A stretch of DNA of 64,000 nt from Sphingobacterium sp. LZ7M1 (GCF_024296865.1 NZ_CP101134.1:1178001-1242000); one strand, 5' to 3'. Counted from the stretch's first letter, positions 43,551 to 51,915 are shown. The notes: generated by a model from the sequence alone, not told the origin. A program made the numbers and translations.

Positions 43551-44356
43551 TGAGCAAAGAAATTTTAAAAGTCCATTTTACGGACAGCGATTTGATAAAT
43601 CCTACCAATCCCATAACGGTAAACGTAATCGGTGCAGGTGGTACAGGCTCAAAAGTAATGACTGCCTTGCTTGAGATGAACCACAGCCTAAACGAGTTAG
43701 GACACGCAGGGTTGTTTATTCGTCTTTGGGATGATGATGTAATTACCCAAGCCAATTTAGGAAGACAGCGTTTTGCAGAAAGTGAGGTCGGTTTGTACAA
43801 ATCTGTTGCTATCATTAACCGTATAAATCGCTTCTCAGGTACGAACTGGAAAGCGGAAGCAAGGAAATTTGAAAAAGACAATAGCGACAGTTTCCCCGAA
43901 AATGCAGGAGGAAGTATTTATATTTCCTGTGTGGATAGCGTAAAAGCAAGATTTGAAATTGCGGAAATATTAAGTGAATTGAGCAATGGAAGACCCTATT
44001 CCAACCGCCCACGTTATTGGTTGGACTTCGGCAACAGTCAACATACAGGACAAGTTTTACTATCTACCATAGGAAAAATTCGCCAACCCAATTCAGAGAA
44101 ATATGAAACGGTGGCAAGCCTGCCAATGGTTACGGATGAATTTGGCGAACTGCTTAAACAATCCGAACTGGAAGACGATACACCGAGCTGTTCCCTTGCC
44201 GAAGCGTTGGAAAAGCAGGACTTGTATATCAATTCCTCATTGGTTCAGATGGGTTGTTCACTGTTATGGGGTATGTTTAAAAATGGTTTGACACCATACA
44301 GGGGATTTTTTCACAACCTGAAAGATTTCCGAACCCATCCTATAAAAGTCGCCTGA
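43550..44356 (+). CDS. PRTRC system ThiF-family (E1-like) protein
   Basis: A 268-residue E1/ThiF-superfamily adenylating enzyme. The nucleotide loop VNVIGAGGTGSK is at residues ~24-35; LWDDDVITQANLGRQRF supplies the conserved Asp, Asn and Arg. Two cysteines are candidates for thioester chemistry: Cys127 (ISCVDS) and Cys214 in PSCSLAEALEKQDLYIN, the latter in the family's C-terminal conserved segment. By family knowledge it would activate the ubiquitin-like protein C. Last gene of the cassette; a long hairpin follows. Confidence 0.88.
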   Translation: MSKEILKVHFTDSDLINPTNPITVNVIGAGGTGSKVMTALLEMNHSLNELGHAGLFIRLWDDDVITQANLGRQRFAESEVGLYKSVAIINRINRFSGTNWKAEARKFEKDNSDSFPENAGGSIYISCVDSVKARFEIAEILSELSNGRPYSNRPRYWLDFGNSQHTGQVLLSTIGKIRQPNSEKYETVASLPMVTDEFGELLKQSELEDDTPSCSLAEALEKQDLYINSSLVQMGCSLLWGMFKNGLTPYRGFFHNLKDFRTHPIKVA

Positions 44357-44371
44357 TTGGAAAATCGGGCG

Positions 44372-44414
44372 GCAAAAAGACACTCCCTCCCGATGGTCGG
44401 GACAGTCTTTTTGC
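44372..44414. terminator. Long hairpin after the PRTRC cassette
   Basis: GCAAAAAGAC (44372-44381) pairs with GTCTTTTTGC (44405-44414) and CCCGA with TCGGG inside (44389-44393 / 44397-44401). It may terminate the PRTRC operon. The following DNA to 44700 shows no credible gene; an 86-codon frame at 44357 reads through this hairpin and looks like chance. Confidence 0.55.
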
Positions 44415-44705
44415 ATAAATCGGAGCAACCTCTTTGGCAAAATGGGATGCCTACCCACCATTCATTCCGGCACATTTTACCAAACAGGTTGCGACATTAT
44501 TTGAGGGATGTTCATTATCCCTTTTGTTGTTTTAGGGAACTTCTTTTCTTGCCACATTGGCGACCAAAGAAAAGAAGCAAAAGAACGCCGCATTATTTAC
44601 CGCCACACAGTTATTAATTTTATCAGATAATTACCTTGAAGAGCCACAATAACTGGTTAATAATATATTGCCTGCTCAATGCGATTAATAGTTAAAGGAA
44701 TAACG

Positions 44706-44727
44706 TATATTTGACATTATTTGTCAA
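44706..44727 (+). promoter_or_regulatory. Promoter and palindromic operator of the Argonaute cassette
   Basis: TATATTTG at 44706-44713 is an exact -7 box. TTGACA (44711-44716) and TGTCAA (44722-44727) form a palindrome overlapping it, placed where a repressor would block transcription. The XRE gene starts 23 bases later, suggesting it controls its own operon. Confidence 0.55.
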
Positions 44728-44750
44728 GTAGAATATTTCAAATACACAAA

Positions 44751-45059
44751 ATGGATTATAAAAAAACAGTTGGAGAAATATTACGTGCTAAACGAGAGGA
44801 GAAAGGGCTTCTCTTAAGGCAAGTTGCTGCTTTGCTCGAAATGGATACAGCAATTCTGAGTAAAATTGAAAGAGGGCAAAGAAATATCAATAAGGAACAG
44901 GTTTTTAAACTCGCAGATATTTTGGGCATAGAACGAGAAGAATTACTTATTCAATACCTCAGTGAGAAAATTGCAATTGAGCTAAAAGACGAATCGTTGG
45001 CGGATAAAACTCTTAGAGTTGCCGAAAAGAAGATAAAGTATATGTCACAAACTAAATAA
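44751..45059 (+). CDS. XRE-family transcriptional regulator
   Basis: A 102-residue protein. Residues ~5-60 are a Cro/C1-type HTH: EILRAKREEKGLLLRQVAAL and AILSKIERGQRNINKEQV. The C-terminal ~40 residues are a helical tail. It is built like the controller proteins that time the expression of restriction-modification and other toxic defence genes. ATG 44751 was chosen over the frame from 44721 because the promoter lies just upstream. It leads the Argonaute operon (next gene 24 bases later) and likely binds the palindrome at 44711-44727. Confidence 0.85.
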   Translation: MDYKKTVGEILRAKREEKGLLLRQVAALLEMDTAILSKIERGQRNINKEQVFKLADILGIEREELLIQYLSEKIAIELKDESLADKTLRVAEKKIKYMSQTK

Positions 45060-45082
45060 TAAACCTCGAAATATTTCAAAAA

Positions 45083-46585
45083 TTGAACAGGATTGAATAC
45101 ATCAACAAGATCACTACTTGTGCAGCGAGATTTGTCCACGAAGTGGAAGGGTTTAATGCAATAGGAAATTATCATATTAATATCCATGCAGAGAATTTTT
45201 TGGTACCGTTATTAAATGAGGTTTTCGGGTTGGAACTTGAAAATCTTAATTCTACAAAAAAGAAAAATTTTCCAGCAATTGATCTGGCCGACTTTAAGAA
45301 TAGGGTGGCTTTTCAAATTACGTCAACATCTTCTCTTGATAAAATTAGGACTACGCTCGAAACATTCTCAAAGTATGACCTACAAAATGAGTTTGATGTA
45401 CTCTACTTATATATTCTCACAGAAAAGAAGCCGCAATACAATGATGCAAAACTGAAAGATGTAATACCCGATAGTTTTGGGTTTGAGTCAAGTGACCATA
45501 TTATAGACAAGGACGTTATTCTTCAGAAAATAAATGCTATAAGCTCAACGCCCAAAATTCAAGCGATTTCTAAATTATACGAGCATGAGTTTTCGGATAT
45601 ACAGATTGAACAGCGCCAGCTTAAGTTCGAAAATGGATACTTGAATAACGAGCCAGAAGATATTTCGCCTAACATGGTTAAAATATCATTTCCGAAGGTT
45701 TTGTATAAGGCAGAATTGTTTATTAATGAAGAAGCTATCCTCGAAAATCTAAACGATTATTTGGAGAGTATTGGAAAAAGGAAAGTGAAAAAGTTGAAGC
45801 CAAACACACTGGTCAAAAAGGCTTTAAAACAAAATAAAGTATATTTTGAAGACTGGATTTTACATGAAAAGTTTATTTATACTTTTCGGGATTTATCTAA
45901 AAACAACGAACCATTGAGAAAAATTATAGATGCTGGCACAATAACTACTTTGGATTGTAAAGACTTCTACGAACAAGATGAAGCGAGTAACAAAGTATTC
46001 AAAAACCTTTTAAGAAAATCTCTGATCCAACTTTGCTATTATAAAGGAATAGAATTCTTCCCGCCAAGAGGAATTTTCAGATTTGCCAATTCAAGACCTC
46101 CTAAAGCAAAGCAAATTAGATGGAAGGGTAAAAAAGAGTCTACCAAGACAGTAATATTCGAAATGACAAATAAGAAGGAGGGGCACATAATCTGTTATAG
46201 ACACTTAGCATTCAAAGCATCTTTTTTAAATTTTGAAATAGATTGGTATTTGGTCATAAATCCAACATGGAGCTTTACAAATCCGGGTGGATATAGGGAA
46301 AGTCGATTTGAATCAGCATATATGGCAGGAATAAAACGACTTGAGAATAACAATTCTGTTTACAATTACTTTAGATTCTTTGCGTACTACTTATCTTATA
46401 CGGACCTGTTTGTTACTGAATATCCATACCTGCAGACCTCGAAAAATGAGCCATTAAGTTTATCTCCCAGCCTAGATGAACAAAAATGGATACCCGTTAA
46501 AATCGTTGAAGAAACATCTGAGTTTACTCCAACGGAAATAAGCCTTGATAACGAATTAACCAACTCAATTTTTTCTGATCAATGA
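45083..46585 (+). CDS. SMEK-like domain fused to APAZ, short-Argonaute partner
   Basis: A 500-residue protein with two parts. Residues ~1-150 resemble the SMEK domain of prokaryotic conflict proteins: AENFLVPLLNEVFG (36-49), NFPAIDLAD (62-70) and RVAFQITST (74-82). The Asp67...Gln78 order recalls restriction-type nucleases such as Mrr (IDL...QvK), but the usual Lys is Thr. Residues ~195-470 match APAZ, the N/PAZ analogue of short-Argonaute partners: FEDWILHEKF, LLRKSLIQLCYY, HIICYRHLAF and WYLVINPTWSFTNPGG. APAZ binds the guide-target complex formed with Argonaute, and the N-terminal domain is the toxic effector in known systems. Start is TTG at 45083; no in-frame ATG exists before residue ~198. 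It overlaps the next gene by 4 bases. Confidence 0.78.
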   Translation: MNRIEYINKITTCAARFVHEVEGFNAIGNYHINIHAENFLVPLLNEVFGLELENLNSTKKKNFPAIDLADFKNRVAFQITSTSSLDKIRTTLETFSKYDLQNEFDVLYLYILTEKKPQYNDAKLKDVIPDSFGFESSDHIIDKDVILQKINAISSTPKIQAISKLYEHEFSDIQIEQRQLKFENGYLNNEPEDISPNMVKISFPKVLYKAELFINEEAILENLNDYLESIGKRKVKKLKPNTLVKKALKQNKVYFEDWILHEKFIYTFRDLSKNNEPLRKIIDAGTITTLDCKDFYEQDEASNKVFKNLLRKSLIQLCYYKGIEFFPPRGIFRFANSRPPKAKQIRWKGKKESTKTVIFEMTNKKEGHIICYRHLAFKASFLNFEIDWYLVINPTWSFTNPGGYRESRFESAYMAGIKRLENNNSVYNYFRFFAYYLSYTDLFVTEYPYLQTSKNEPLSLSPSLDEQKWIPVKIVEETSEFTPTEISLDNELTNSIFSDQ

Positions 46586-48030
46586 AATTAAGATATATAG
46601 AAGAACCATCATTACAATTTGGCTTAGGACATCAGATTTGTCCTAAAAGTGGCATTTACAATTTTAATCCATTTGATATTGATCAAGTTAGACCTGAAAA
46701 AATCACCATTGGAGTAGTTGGAAAATCTGACAGTGTTGATGCAGTTTTAGAATGGATAGAATCATGCAAAACCCATATTGATGGAAAACAAAGTAAAACC
46801 CCACATCCCAACCTTTTTCTAAATTTTTGCGGTTTCAATAAAAGTATAGGCTTTAAGTGCGAGATCAATTATGATGATACATACCTAAGAAAGTTAAATA
46901 ACTCTGATTTAGAGAAAATCGTCAAGAAAAGCAACTCCCTGGAAACGATAATTGCAGAAATTACAGAACTCTATTTAGCTGAAATCAAATTCTTATCTAA
47001 AAACAAAAAACCAGATGTAATTCTTTGCGCTTTGCCTGAAAATTTAATGAAACATATTACCGAAGCTAAGGCAAAAGCTTCTGGTGAAGATGAAGAAGAA
47101 ACTGAAGTTCATGAACGTGATTTTGATGAAGATGAGGTTTCTTCAAAAGAACAGAATTTCAGGAGAAATCTTAAAGCAAAGGCAATGCAATATAATGTGC
47201 CTATCCAAATCATTAGGGATAGAGTTGCAAAACCAACCAAAGAGATGCAAGATCCTGCAACGGTTGCTTGGAATTTTTTTACAGCATTATACTATAAAGC
47301 TTCAGGAACGCCTTGGGCATTGATCAGAAAAGACACTGCTGAAACTACTTGTTATGCCGGTATAAGCTTCTTTAAAAGTAGAGATAGAAGCTCAACACAA
47401 ACAAGTATTGCCCAAATATTTAATGAGTTAGGGAAAGGTGTCATTTTAAGAGGTGAGGAAATTACTTTGAAAAAAAACGATAGAACACCACATCTAAGTG
47501 AAGAACAAGCATTCAATCTTCTAAAGCAGTCCCTAACTGAATATTATGAAGCCGTAAAAATTTTTCCGAAAAGACTAGTAATCCATAAGACCTCTAACTT
47601 CAGTGAAGATGAAGTTTACGGGTTTACCCAAGCAGCTCGTGATTTGCATATAAATCAAGTTGACTTAGTTTCTATACAAACATCTGATTTAAGATTATAC
47701 AGGAATGGCAATTATCCGCCGATGAGGGGAACACATTTCGCTATGAGTTATAAACACCACTTGCTATATACAAGAGGATCTGTGCCGTACTACGAAACGT
47801 ATCCAGGTAGATATATCCCTCGAGCCATTGAAATAAAATTAGCACAACATGATGAATCTCCAAACATCATTTGCGATGAAATCCTTGCATTAACCAAAAT
47901 GAATTGGAATAATACACAATTTGATAGGCAGATGCCTATTACAATTGAATGTGCGAGAAATGTTGGAGAAATATTAAAATATTTGAACCAAGAAGATAGT
48001 ATGCAGCTTAAATACAGCTTTTATATGTAG
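46582..48030 (+). CDS. Short prokaryotic Argonaute (MID-PIWI), catalytically inactive
   Basis: A 482-residue short pAgo made of MID (~30-240) and PIWI (~250-470) domains, lacking N and PAZ, which are supplied by the APAZ partner. The MID 5'-guide pocket region is visible around RRNLKAKAMQYNVPIQII (194-211), after an acidic stretch (169-190). The PIWI slicer residues are lost: CYAGISFF has Ser262 where the first Asp belongs, and RLVIHKTSNF lacks the later Asp. Family knowledge: inactive short pAgos use guides to sense invader nucleic acid and then switch on the partner effector, killing or arresting the cell. It starts inside the previous gene (ATG 46582, 4-base overlap). Confidence 0.88.
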   Translation: MKLRYIEEPSLQFGLGHQICPKSGIYNFNPFDIDQVRPEKITIGVVGKSDSVDAVLEWIESCKTHIDGKQSKTPHPNLFLNFCGFNKSIGFKCEINYDDTYLRKLNNSDLEKIVKKSNSLETIIAEITELYLAEIKFLSKNKKPDVILCALPENLMKHITEAKAKASGEDEEETEVHERDFDEDEVSSKEQNFRRNLKAKAMQYNVPIQIIRDRVAKPTKEMQDPATVAWNFFTALYYKASGTPWALIRKDTAETTCYAGISFFKSRDRSSTQTSIAQIFNELGKGVILRGEEITLKKNDRTPHLSEEQAFNLLKQSLTEYYEAVKIFPKRLVIHKTSNFSEDEVYGFTQAARDLHINQVDLVSIQTSDLRLYRNGNYPPMRGTHFAMSYKHHLLYTRGSVPYYETYPGRYIPRAIEIKLAQHDESPNIICDEILALTKMNWNNTQFDRQMPITIECARNVGEILKYLNQEDSMQLKYSFYM

Positions 48031-48035
48031 AGACT

Positions 48036-48887
48036 ATGGAGAAAGCCGAAAAAATAAAACAATTACTATCCAACCAATTTGAGTTGGATTTATTTGAAGC
48101 TTCAATTGCTAGCTTAAATGATCGAACAAACAAACTTCGCTTTAATAATTTTGCATGCTCTATAAGGGAGTTGTCACGACATTTTTTATATAACCTTGCT
48201 CCGGAAGAACGTGTGAAAAATTGTGTTTGGTTTAGCCCCGAAACTGCAGACGGAAAACCTACAAGAAACCAAAGAATTAAATACGCAGTCCAAGGTGGAA
48301 TAGACGACACTTTTTTAGATCGTTGGGGATTTGAGGTTGACGAACTCAAAGACATGATAAAGGATGTAAAAGAAACAATCAATACTTTAAGCAAGTATAC
48401 CCATATTAATCCTGAGGTGTTTAATATTAGCGATTCTGAAATTGAGCGTATGAGCCAAGATGTACTTAACTCTTTTATTAGTTTGGTAGAAACAATTGAG
48501 AACTATCGTGAAGATCTTAAACAATTCCTTGATGGACATATCGAAGAGCATATGGTATCATCCGTTGTAACTAATTTTTTTGAGAATGTTGATCGACTTG
48601 CACCTCACCATTCACTGGAATATAGTGAAGTGTCAGAATATCATATTTCAGAAATTAATGAATATGAAATTGTAGTGGACGTCTTTGGAGATTTACATGT
48701 GATTCTTGAATATGGGTCTAATAAAGAAAGACGTGAAGGTGATGGATTAGACTTGCCAGAAACATTCCCTTTTGAAACGAAGATACGCTATCAAATTGAA
48801 GAGGATTTTCCGTCCTCTAAGTTTGAGGTCGATGACTACGATGTGGATACTTCAAGTTGGTATGGAGACGATGATGATGAAATATAG
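48036..48887 (+). CDS. Predicted pPIWI-associating nuclease-like protein
   Basis: A 283-residue protein, third gene of the Argonaute operon, 5 bases after the pAgo stop. The N-terminal half is helical with NNFACSIRELSRHFLYNLAP (~37-56), CVWFSPET, TRNQRIKYAVQGG and LSKYTHINPEVF; this arrangement matches my recollection of the Pfam family called predicted pPIWI-associating nuclease. The C-terminal half is beta-rich and ends in a strongly acidic tail (YGDDDDEI). I see no classical nuclease motif beyond scattered Asp, Glu and His. It could be a second effector or a modulator. The family name needs a profile search to confirm. Confidence 0.65.
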   Translation: MEKAEKIKQLLSNQFELDLFEASIASLNDRTNKLRFNNFACSIRELSRHFLYNLAPEERVKNCVWFSPETADGKPTRNQRIKYAVQGGIDDTFLDRWGFEVDELKDMIKDVKETINTLSKYTHINPEVFNISDSEIERMSQDVLNSFISLVETIENYREDLKQFLDGHIEEHMVSSVVTNFFENVDRLAPHHSLEYSEVSEYHISEINEYEIVVDVFGDLHVILEYGSNKERREGDGLDLPETFPFETKIRYQIEEDFPSSKFEVDDYDVDTSSWYGDDDDEI

Positions 48888-48889
48888 TC

Positions 48890-49273
48890 TTAAGCACTGA
48901 AGATAGCTTTCTTAAAATCATCAACATCGCTTCCAAGTAGTAGATAACTTGAAAACCCAATCTCTAAAAGAGATTTCCCAACTTTCTCATCATCAATATC
49001 GCTATGGGCAACCAGTTTGATTGCAGGGTACTCTTTCCTTAATTCTTGAAGCTGTTTAAGCACATTTTGGTCGTAAAAATCCAAGTCAATAATACAGACT
49101 TTGGGGAGTTCATTCAATGAAGACAACTGTGTTAGCCCATTTTCAATGCTTTCTGACCGAGATAGTATTTCCATTCCAGATGCAGCGAGATCTTTGCAGA
49201 TGTTATCGGTTACAGGGCTTTTGTCATTGATAAAAGACAGGGAGATTGTTTCTTGTACAGTACCAGTTTTCAT
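48890..49273 (-). CDS. Stand-alone receiver-like (REC) domain protein
   Basis: A 127-residue protein on the opposite strand, ending 3 bases from the Argonaute operon. Residues ~10-125 fit a response-regulator receiver: SLSFINDKSP, KVCIIDLDFYDQ (Asp63 as candidate phospho-acceptor) and KLVAHSDID. The usual acidic pair reads Asn-Asp and the conserved lysine region reads LLLGSDVDDF, so phosphorylation may be lost. No output domain and no kinase nearby. The start at 49273 follows a ~220-base leader with a possible -7 box at 49504-49497. Confidence 0.7.
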   Translation of the reverse strand: MKTGTVQETISLSFINDKSPVTDNICKDLAASGMEILSRSESIENGLTQLSSLNELPKVCIIDLDFYDQNVLKQLQELRKEYPAIKLVAHSDIDDEKVGKSLLEIGFSSYLLLGSDVDDFKKAIFSA

Positions 49274-49546
49274 ACGTTACCTTTTTTTGAGTTAGATGAA
49301 GTTCCTGCACAAAAAGAAAGCGCAGGCAACTACACTTACCGCACATTGAGGTACTGGTATACCCGACAACGAATAAGCGAGCGCCCACGCCTATGGCATG
49401 AGCGTTCTTCCTTATCGTCCCGTTGTCTAAAAATTACCAGTTTTCAATGTGGGACTTAAAGCAAAAACACTTTAAGTATTTCTATATTTTACATAGCAAA
49501 GATACTAAACTCGTTTCGATATAGAAATATGATTGCTTGAAATCCG
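49274..49546. other. Non-coding stretch upstream of the REC gene
   Basis: 273 bases, no gene. Minus-strand TATCTTTG at 49497-49504 is an exact -7 match, and CTTAAAG/CTTTAAG (49456-49477 region) forms a small hairpin inside the implied leader of the REC gene. Confidence 0.4.
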
Positions 49547-49846
49547 TTACTTGTTCTTTTGTCCATTGCAGACATAGTTTTGTTCAAGTATCCGTAAAAG
49601 GTCGGTTTGCTTAAAAATGATTTTGCCGCCTATCTGGATGTATGGGAGTATTTGGTCATCACGATATTGCTGTAAAGTCCGTCTGCTGATATGTAACAGC
49701 TTGCACACATCTTCGCCCGAAAGATATATTTCACCGTTCATTACAGGACGGTAGTTTTTTAATATCTGTTCAATACGATTTCGTAGCTGTGTAATCATTT
49801 CCCTGTGGGCGATGATATCGTCACTATCATTCGTGAATAAATCCAT
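49547..49846 (-). CDS. Helix-turn-helix (HTH_17) DNA-binding protein
   Basis: A 99-residue MerR/excisionase-type protein: LSGEDVCKLLHISRRTLQQYRDDQILPYIQIGGKIIFKQTDLLRIL (~45-90). Start ATG 49846 lies inside the end of the upstream HTH gene (20-base overlap), so the two form an operon. Such pairs are common on Bacteroidota conjugative elements and probably regulate excision or transfer. Confidence 0.78.
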   Translation of the reverse strand: MDLFTNDSDDIIAHREMITQLRNRIEQILKNYRPVMNGEIYLSGEDVCKLLHISRRTLQQYRDDQILPYIQIGGKIIFKQTDLLRILEQNYVCNGQKNK

Positions 49847-50138
49847 TTTCAGTAGTATTGTCCAGCTGTCCGGCTTCGAGCAAAGCCTGTACATCTGAGC
49901 GTTTATAATAATTTTTACGGTTCAGTTTTGAATACGGTAATAGTCCTTTGCTTTTGTGGGTCTGTAAAGTCCGCTTGGTAATGTTCATCATCAGACATAC
50001 TTCCTGGTTATCGAGCCATTGTTCCGCTTTAAAAATGGGCGTATATTTCTGTGTGGCATTTTCGGTCAATTCCAAAAGTGCTTTTAGCTCATTTTTCATT
50101 CCGTCTAGTGCCGACTTTTGTATTGCAATTACTTCCAT
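49827..50138 (-). CDS. Helix-turn-helix (HTH_17) DNA-binding protein
   Basis: A 103-residue paralogue-like HTH protein: WLDNQEVCLMMNITKRTLQTHKSKGLLPYSKLNRKNYYKRSDVQALL (~40-88), preceded by a helical N-terminus. ATG 50138 was preferred to the longer frame (50300), whose extra 54 residues look like translated leader. It is divergent from the two-gene PLD cassette. Confidence 0.78.
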   Translation of the reverse strand: MEVIAIQKSALDGMKNELKALLELTENATQKYTPIFKAEQWLDNQEVCLMMNITKRTLQTHKSKGLLPYSKLNRKNYYKRSDVQALLEAGQLDNTTENGFIHE

Positions 50139-50265
50139 TGTTTGCTCAATTTTACTATGGAAGTCGAATTTATAAATGCTTATGATAGCGTTAGAAAATG
50201 TTGCAGGCTTTGGCTCTGAAAGGTAGTGTTTGGCTCCGCGATAAATTTCAGCATAGTTTATTTTG

Positions 50266-50273
50266 TAAATTTG
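50266..50273 (+). promoter_or_regulatory. -7 promoter element of the PLD cassette
   Basis: TAAATTTG, exact TAnnTTTG, 40 bases before the ATG at 50314. No clear -33. Confidence 0.5.
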
Positions 50274-50313
50274 AAAATTATAGGTTAATAACAAATTCAA
50301 TAAGAATTTTTAA

Positions 50314-51915
50314 ATGGCATTATTACAAAAAGGCAAATCAAACTATCCGTTTTGGGGAGCATCAATAAATTTAATTACAGGACTTGACCCATTAGGGCTT
50401 CAGACAACTTCAGAGGCAACTTATGCAACGATGTTGCCCGGAATTTCTAACTTGACTAATCGACTGCGGTACTATGGCTTTTATTGCTGGTTATTAGATT
50501 TTTACTTTAAAACAGAGAAAAAGGGAAATTCAAAAGAGCAATACCGCTTTATTCGCAGGGCTGAGTTAATGATTGCTATCATAATGCAAAGTCAGCGGAA
50601 AGCAGTTCAGCAAATTACAGGAAGTAATTTCGCATCAAACCTACTCAACACGATTGAAAATGATTATTTTGATTTAGCTGAGGGGGCTGATAAAGACGGT
50701 ACAGACAAAAATGTGTATTGGAAATATCCGTCCGGTGCTTTTGGGCAATATTATTATGGGGCGATGCAAGCTCTTTCATTAATTATTACTGCGGTAAATG
50801 ATTTTGGAGACGTTGTTTACAATATAAGCCAACCACATCCCAGACAAAAAGTTTCAGGAAAACAATTAGCTAATGCTTTTGAGATATCATTATCCCCCCA
50901 AATAAAAGAGTTATTTTACAGCAACATAAAAAAAGGAAAGCTTTACCAATCGGATATACCAGAACTAATCAAATATTTTGCGATTGAGACTATAGAAACT
51001 GAAAGCAGTGAATGGCAATTGTATATGGAAATGCTCCTTGACAAAGATGAGCCAAGCCAAGAAGTTGAAGAATTGGTGACTTTTCATAGAAGAGAAACCA
51101 TTTTATCGCTAATAAAAACAGCGGTTCAAAACGATAATGACTATAATTGGTATAAATTTTTGCTCGAAAGCTATCATAAAAAATTAGGTTCAAGCACTCA
51201 ACCCGAAACAGAAACAAACATCGGTTGGTATTGCTATCAACTAAATGAATATTGGCAATACAGTTGCGGAACAATATTTTGGGCATTGCTGCAACATCTT
51301 TACGATTTTCAACAAGACCAATATTTGCCGTCTTTTGTTGAGAAGTTTTCGGATAGCATCTCAAAAGAAATTTGCAAAGATTTTAACCAATCAATACAGC
51401 CCACATCTTTAGTTTCAGAAATTTTATCACTCATTCCAGATACGAACGACGAAGAGGAAACGAAAAGAGCAATCAACCAAACCAACGACCCAATTCTTGC
51501 TGGTAAATACGGTTTCATGCTTTTACTTCAGCTGTTCAAAAATAATAGAGAACAATTGCATCCTTTGAAAGAATTTATGAGTAGAAAGAGAACAGAAAGA
51601 GATGGAAATATGGTTGATGGCATCCTTACAGTTCATAAAGCAGAGAAAGAAATTCTTAAAGATTTTGTTGAACAATTTATTTTACGCAAAATAATTTACA
51701 GACACACAATGGTTGCCCTTAGAAAAATGGGTAATGGCTCACAATCCACGCATAAATTTTTTATAGAAGAACAATACATCCGTTTCATCGACATATTTCC
51801 ACCAAGAAATACATCGCCGAGAATGAATGCTTTGCAAAACATAATGTTTGATTTGCAGGTAATCGACGAGGAAAAGGTTTTGTCTCCGCTTCACACAAAA
51901 CTTTTGGTTGACTAA
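50314..51915 (+). CDS. Unknown protein of a two-gene (PLD) putative defence cassette
   Basis: A 533-residue soluble protein I do not recognise. The N-terminus has NYPFWGASINLITGLDPLGL and then MLPGISNLTNRLRYYGFYCW (~40-59), which resembles the PGxSxxxxRxRY pattern of DUF6361-type proteins found beside phospholipase-D-like defence genes. The rest is helical with no transmembrane segment, signal peptide or obvious catalytic motif. Its TAA overlaps the start of the PLD gene (TAATG, 51913-51917), so the proteins are made together and probably act in one complex. The DNA is AT-rich compared with the element's tra genes. Confidence 0.7.
   Translation: MALLQKGKSNYPFWGASINLITGLDPLGLQTTSEATYATMLPGISNLTNRLRYYGFYCWLLDFYFKTEKKGNSKEQYRFIRRAELMIAIIMQSQRKAVQQITGSNFASNLLNTIENDYFDLAEGADKDGTDKNVYWKYPSGAFGQYYYGAMQALSLIITAVNDFGDVVYNISQPHPRQKVSGKQLANAFEISLSPQIKELFYSNIKKGKLYQSDIPELIKYFAIETIETESSEWQLYMEMLLDKDEPSQEVEELVTFHRRETILSLIKTAVQNDNDYNWYKFLLESYHKKLGSSTQPETETNIGWYCYQLNEYWQYSCGTIFWALLQHLYDFQQDQYLPSFVEKFSDSISKEICKDFNQSIQPTSLVSEILSLIPDTNDEEETKRAINQTNDPILAGKYGFMLLLQLFKNNREQLHPLKEFMSRKRTERDGNMVDGILTVHKAEKEILKDFVEQFILRKIIYRHTMVALRKMGNGSQSTHKFFIEEQYIRFIDIFPPRNTSPRMNALQNIMFDLQVIDEEKVLSPLHTKLLVD

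Noticed and set aside
44357..44617. 86-codon frame after the ThiF gene
   Set aside because: It reads through a long hairpin and gives a His/Pro/Arg-rich, non-protein-like sequence.
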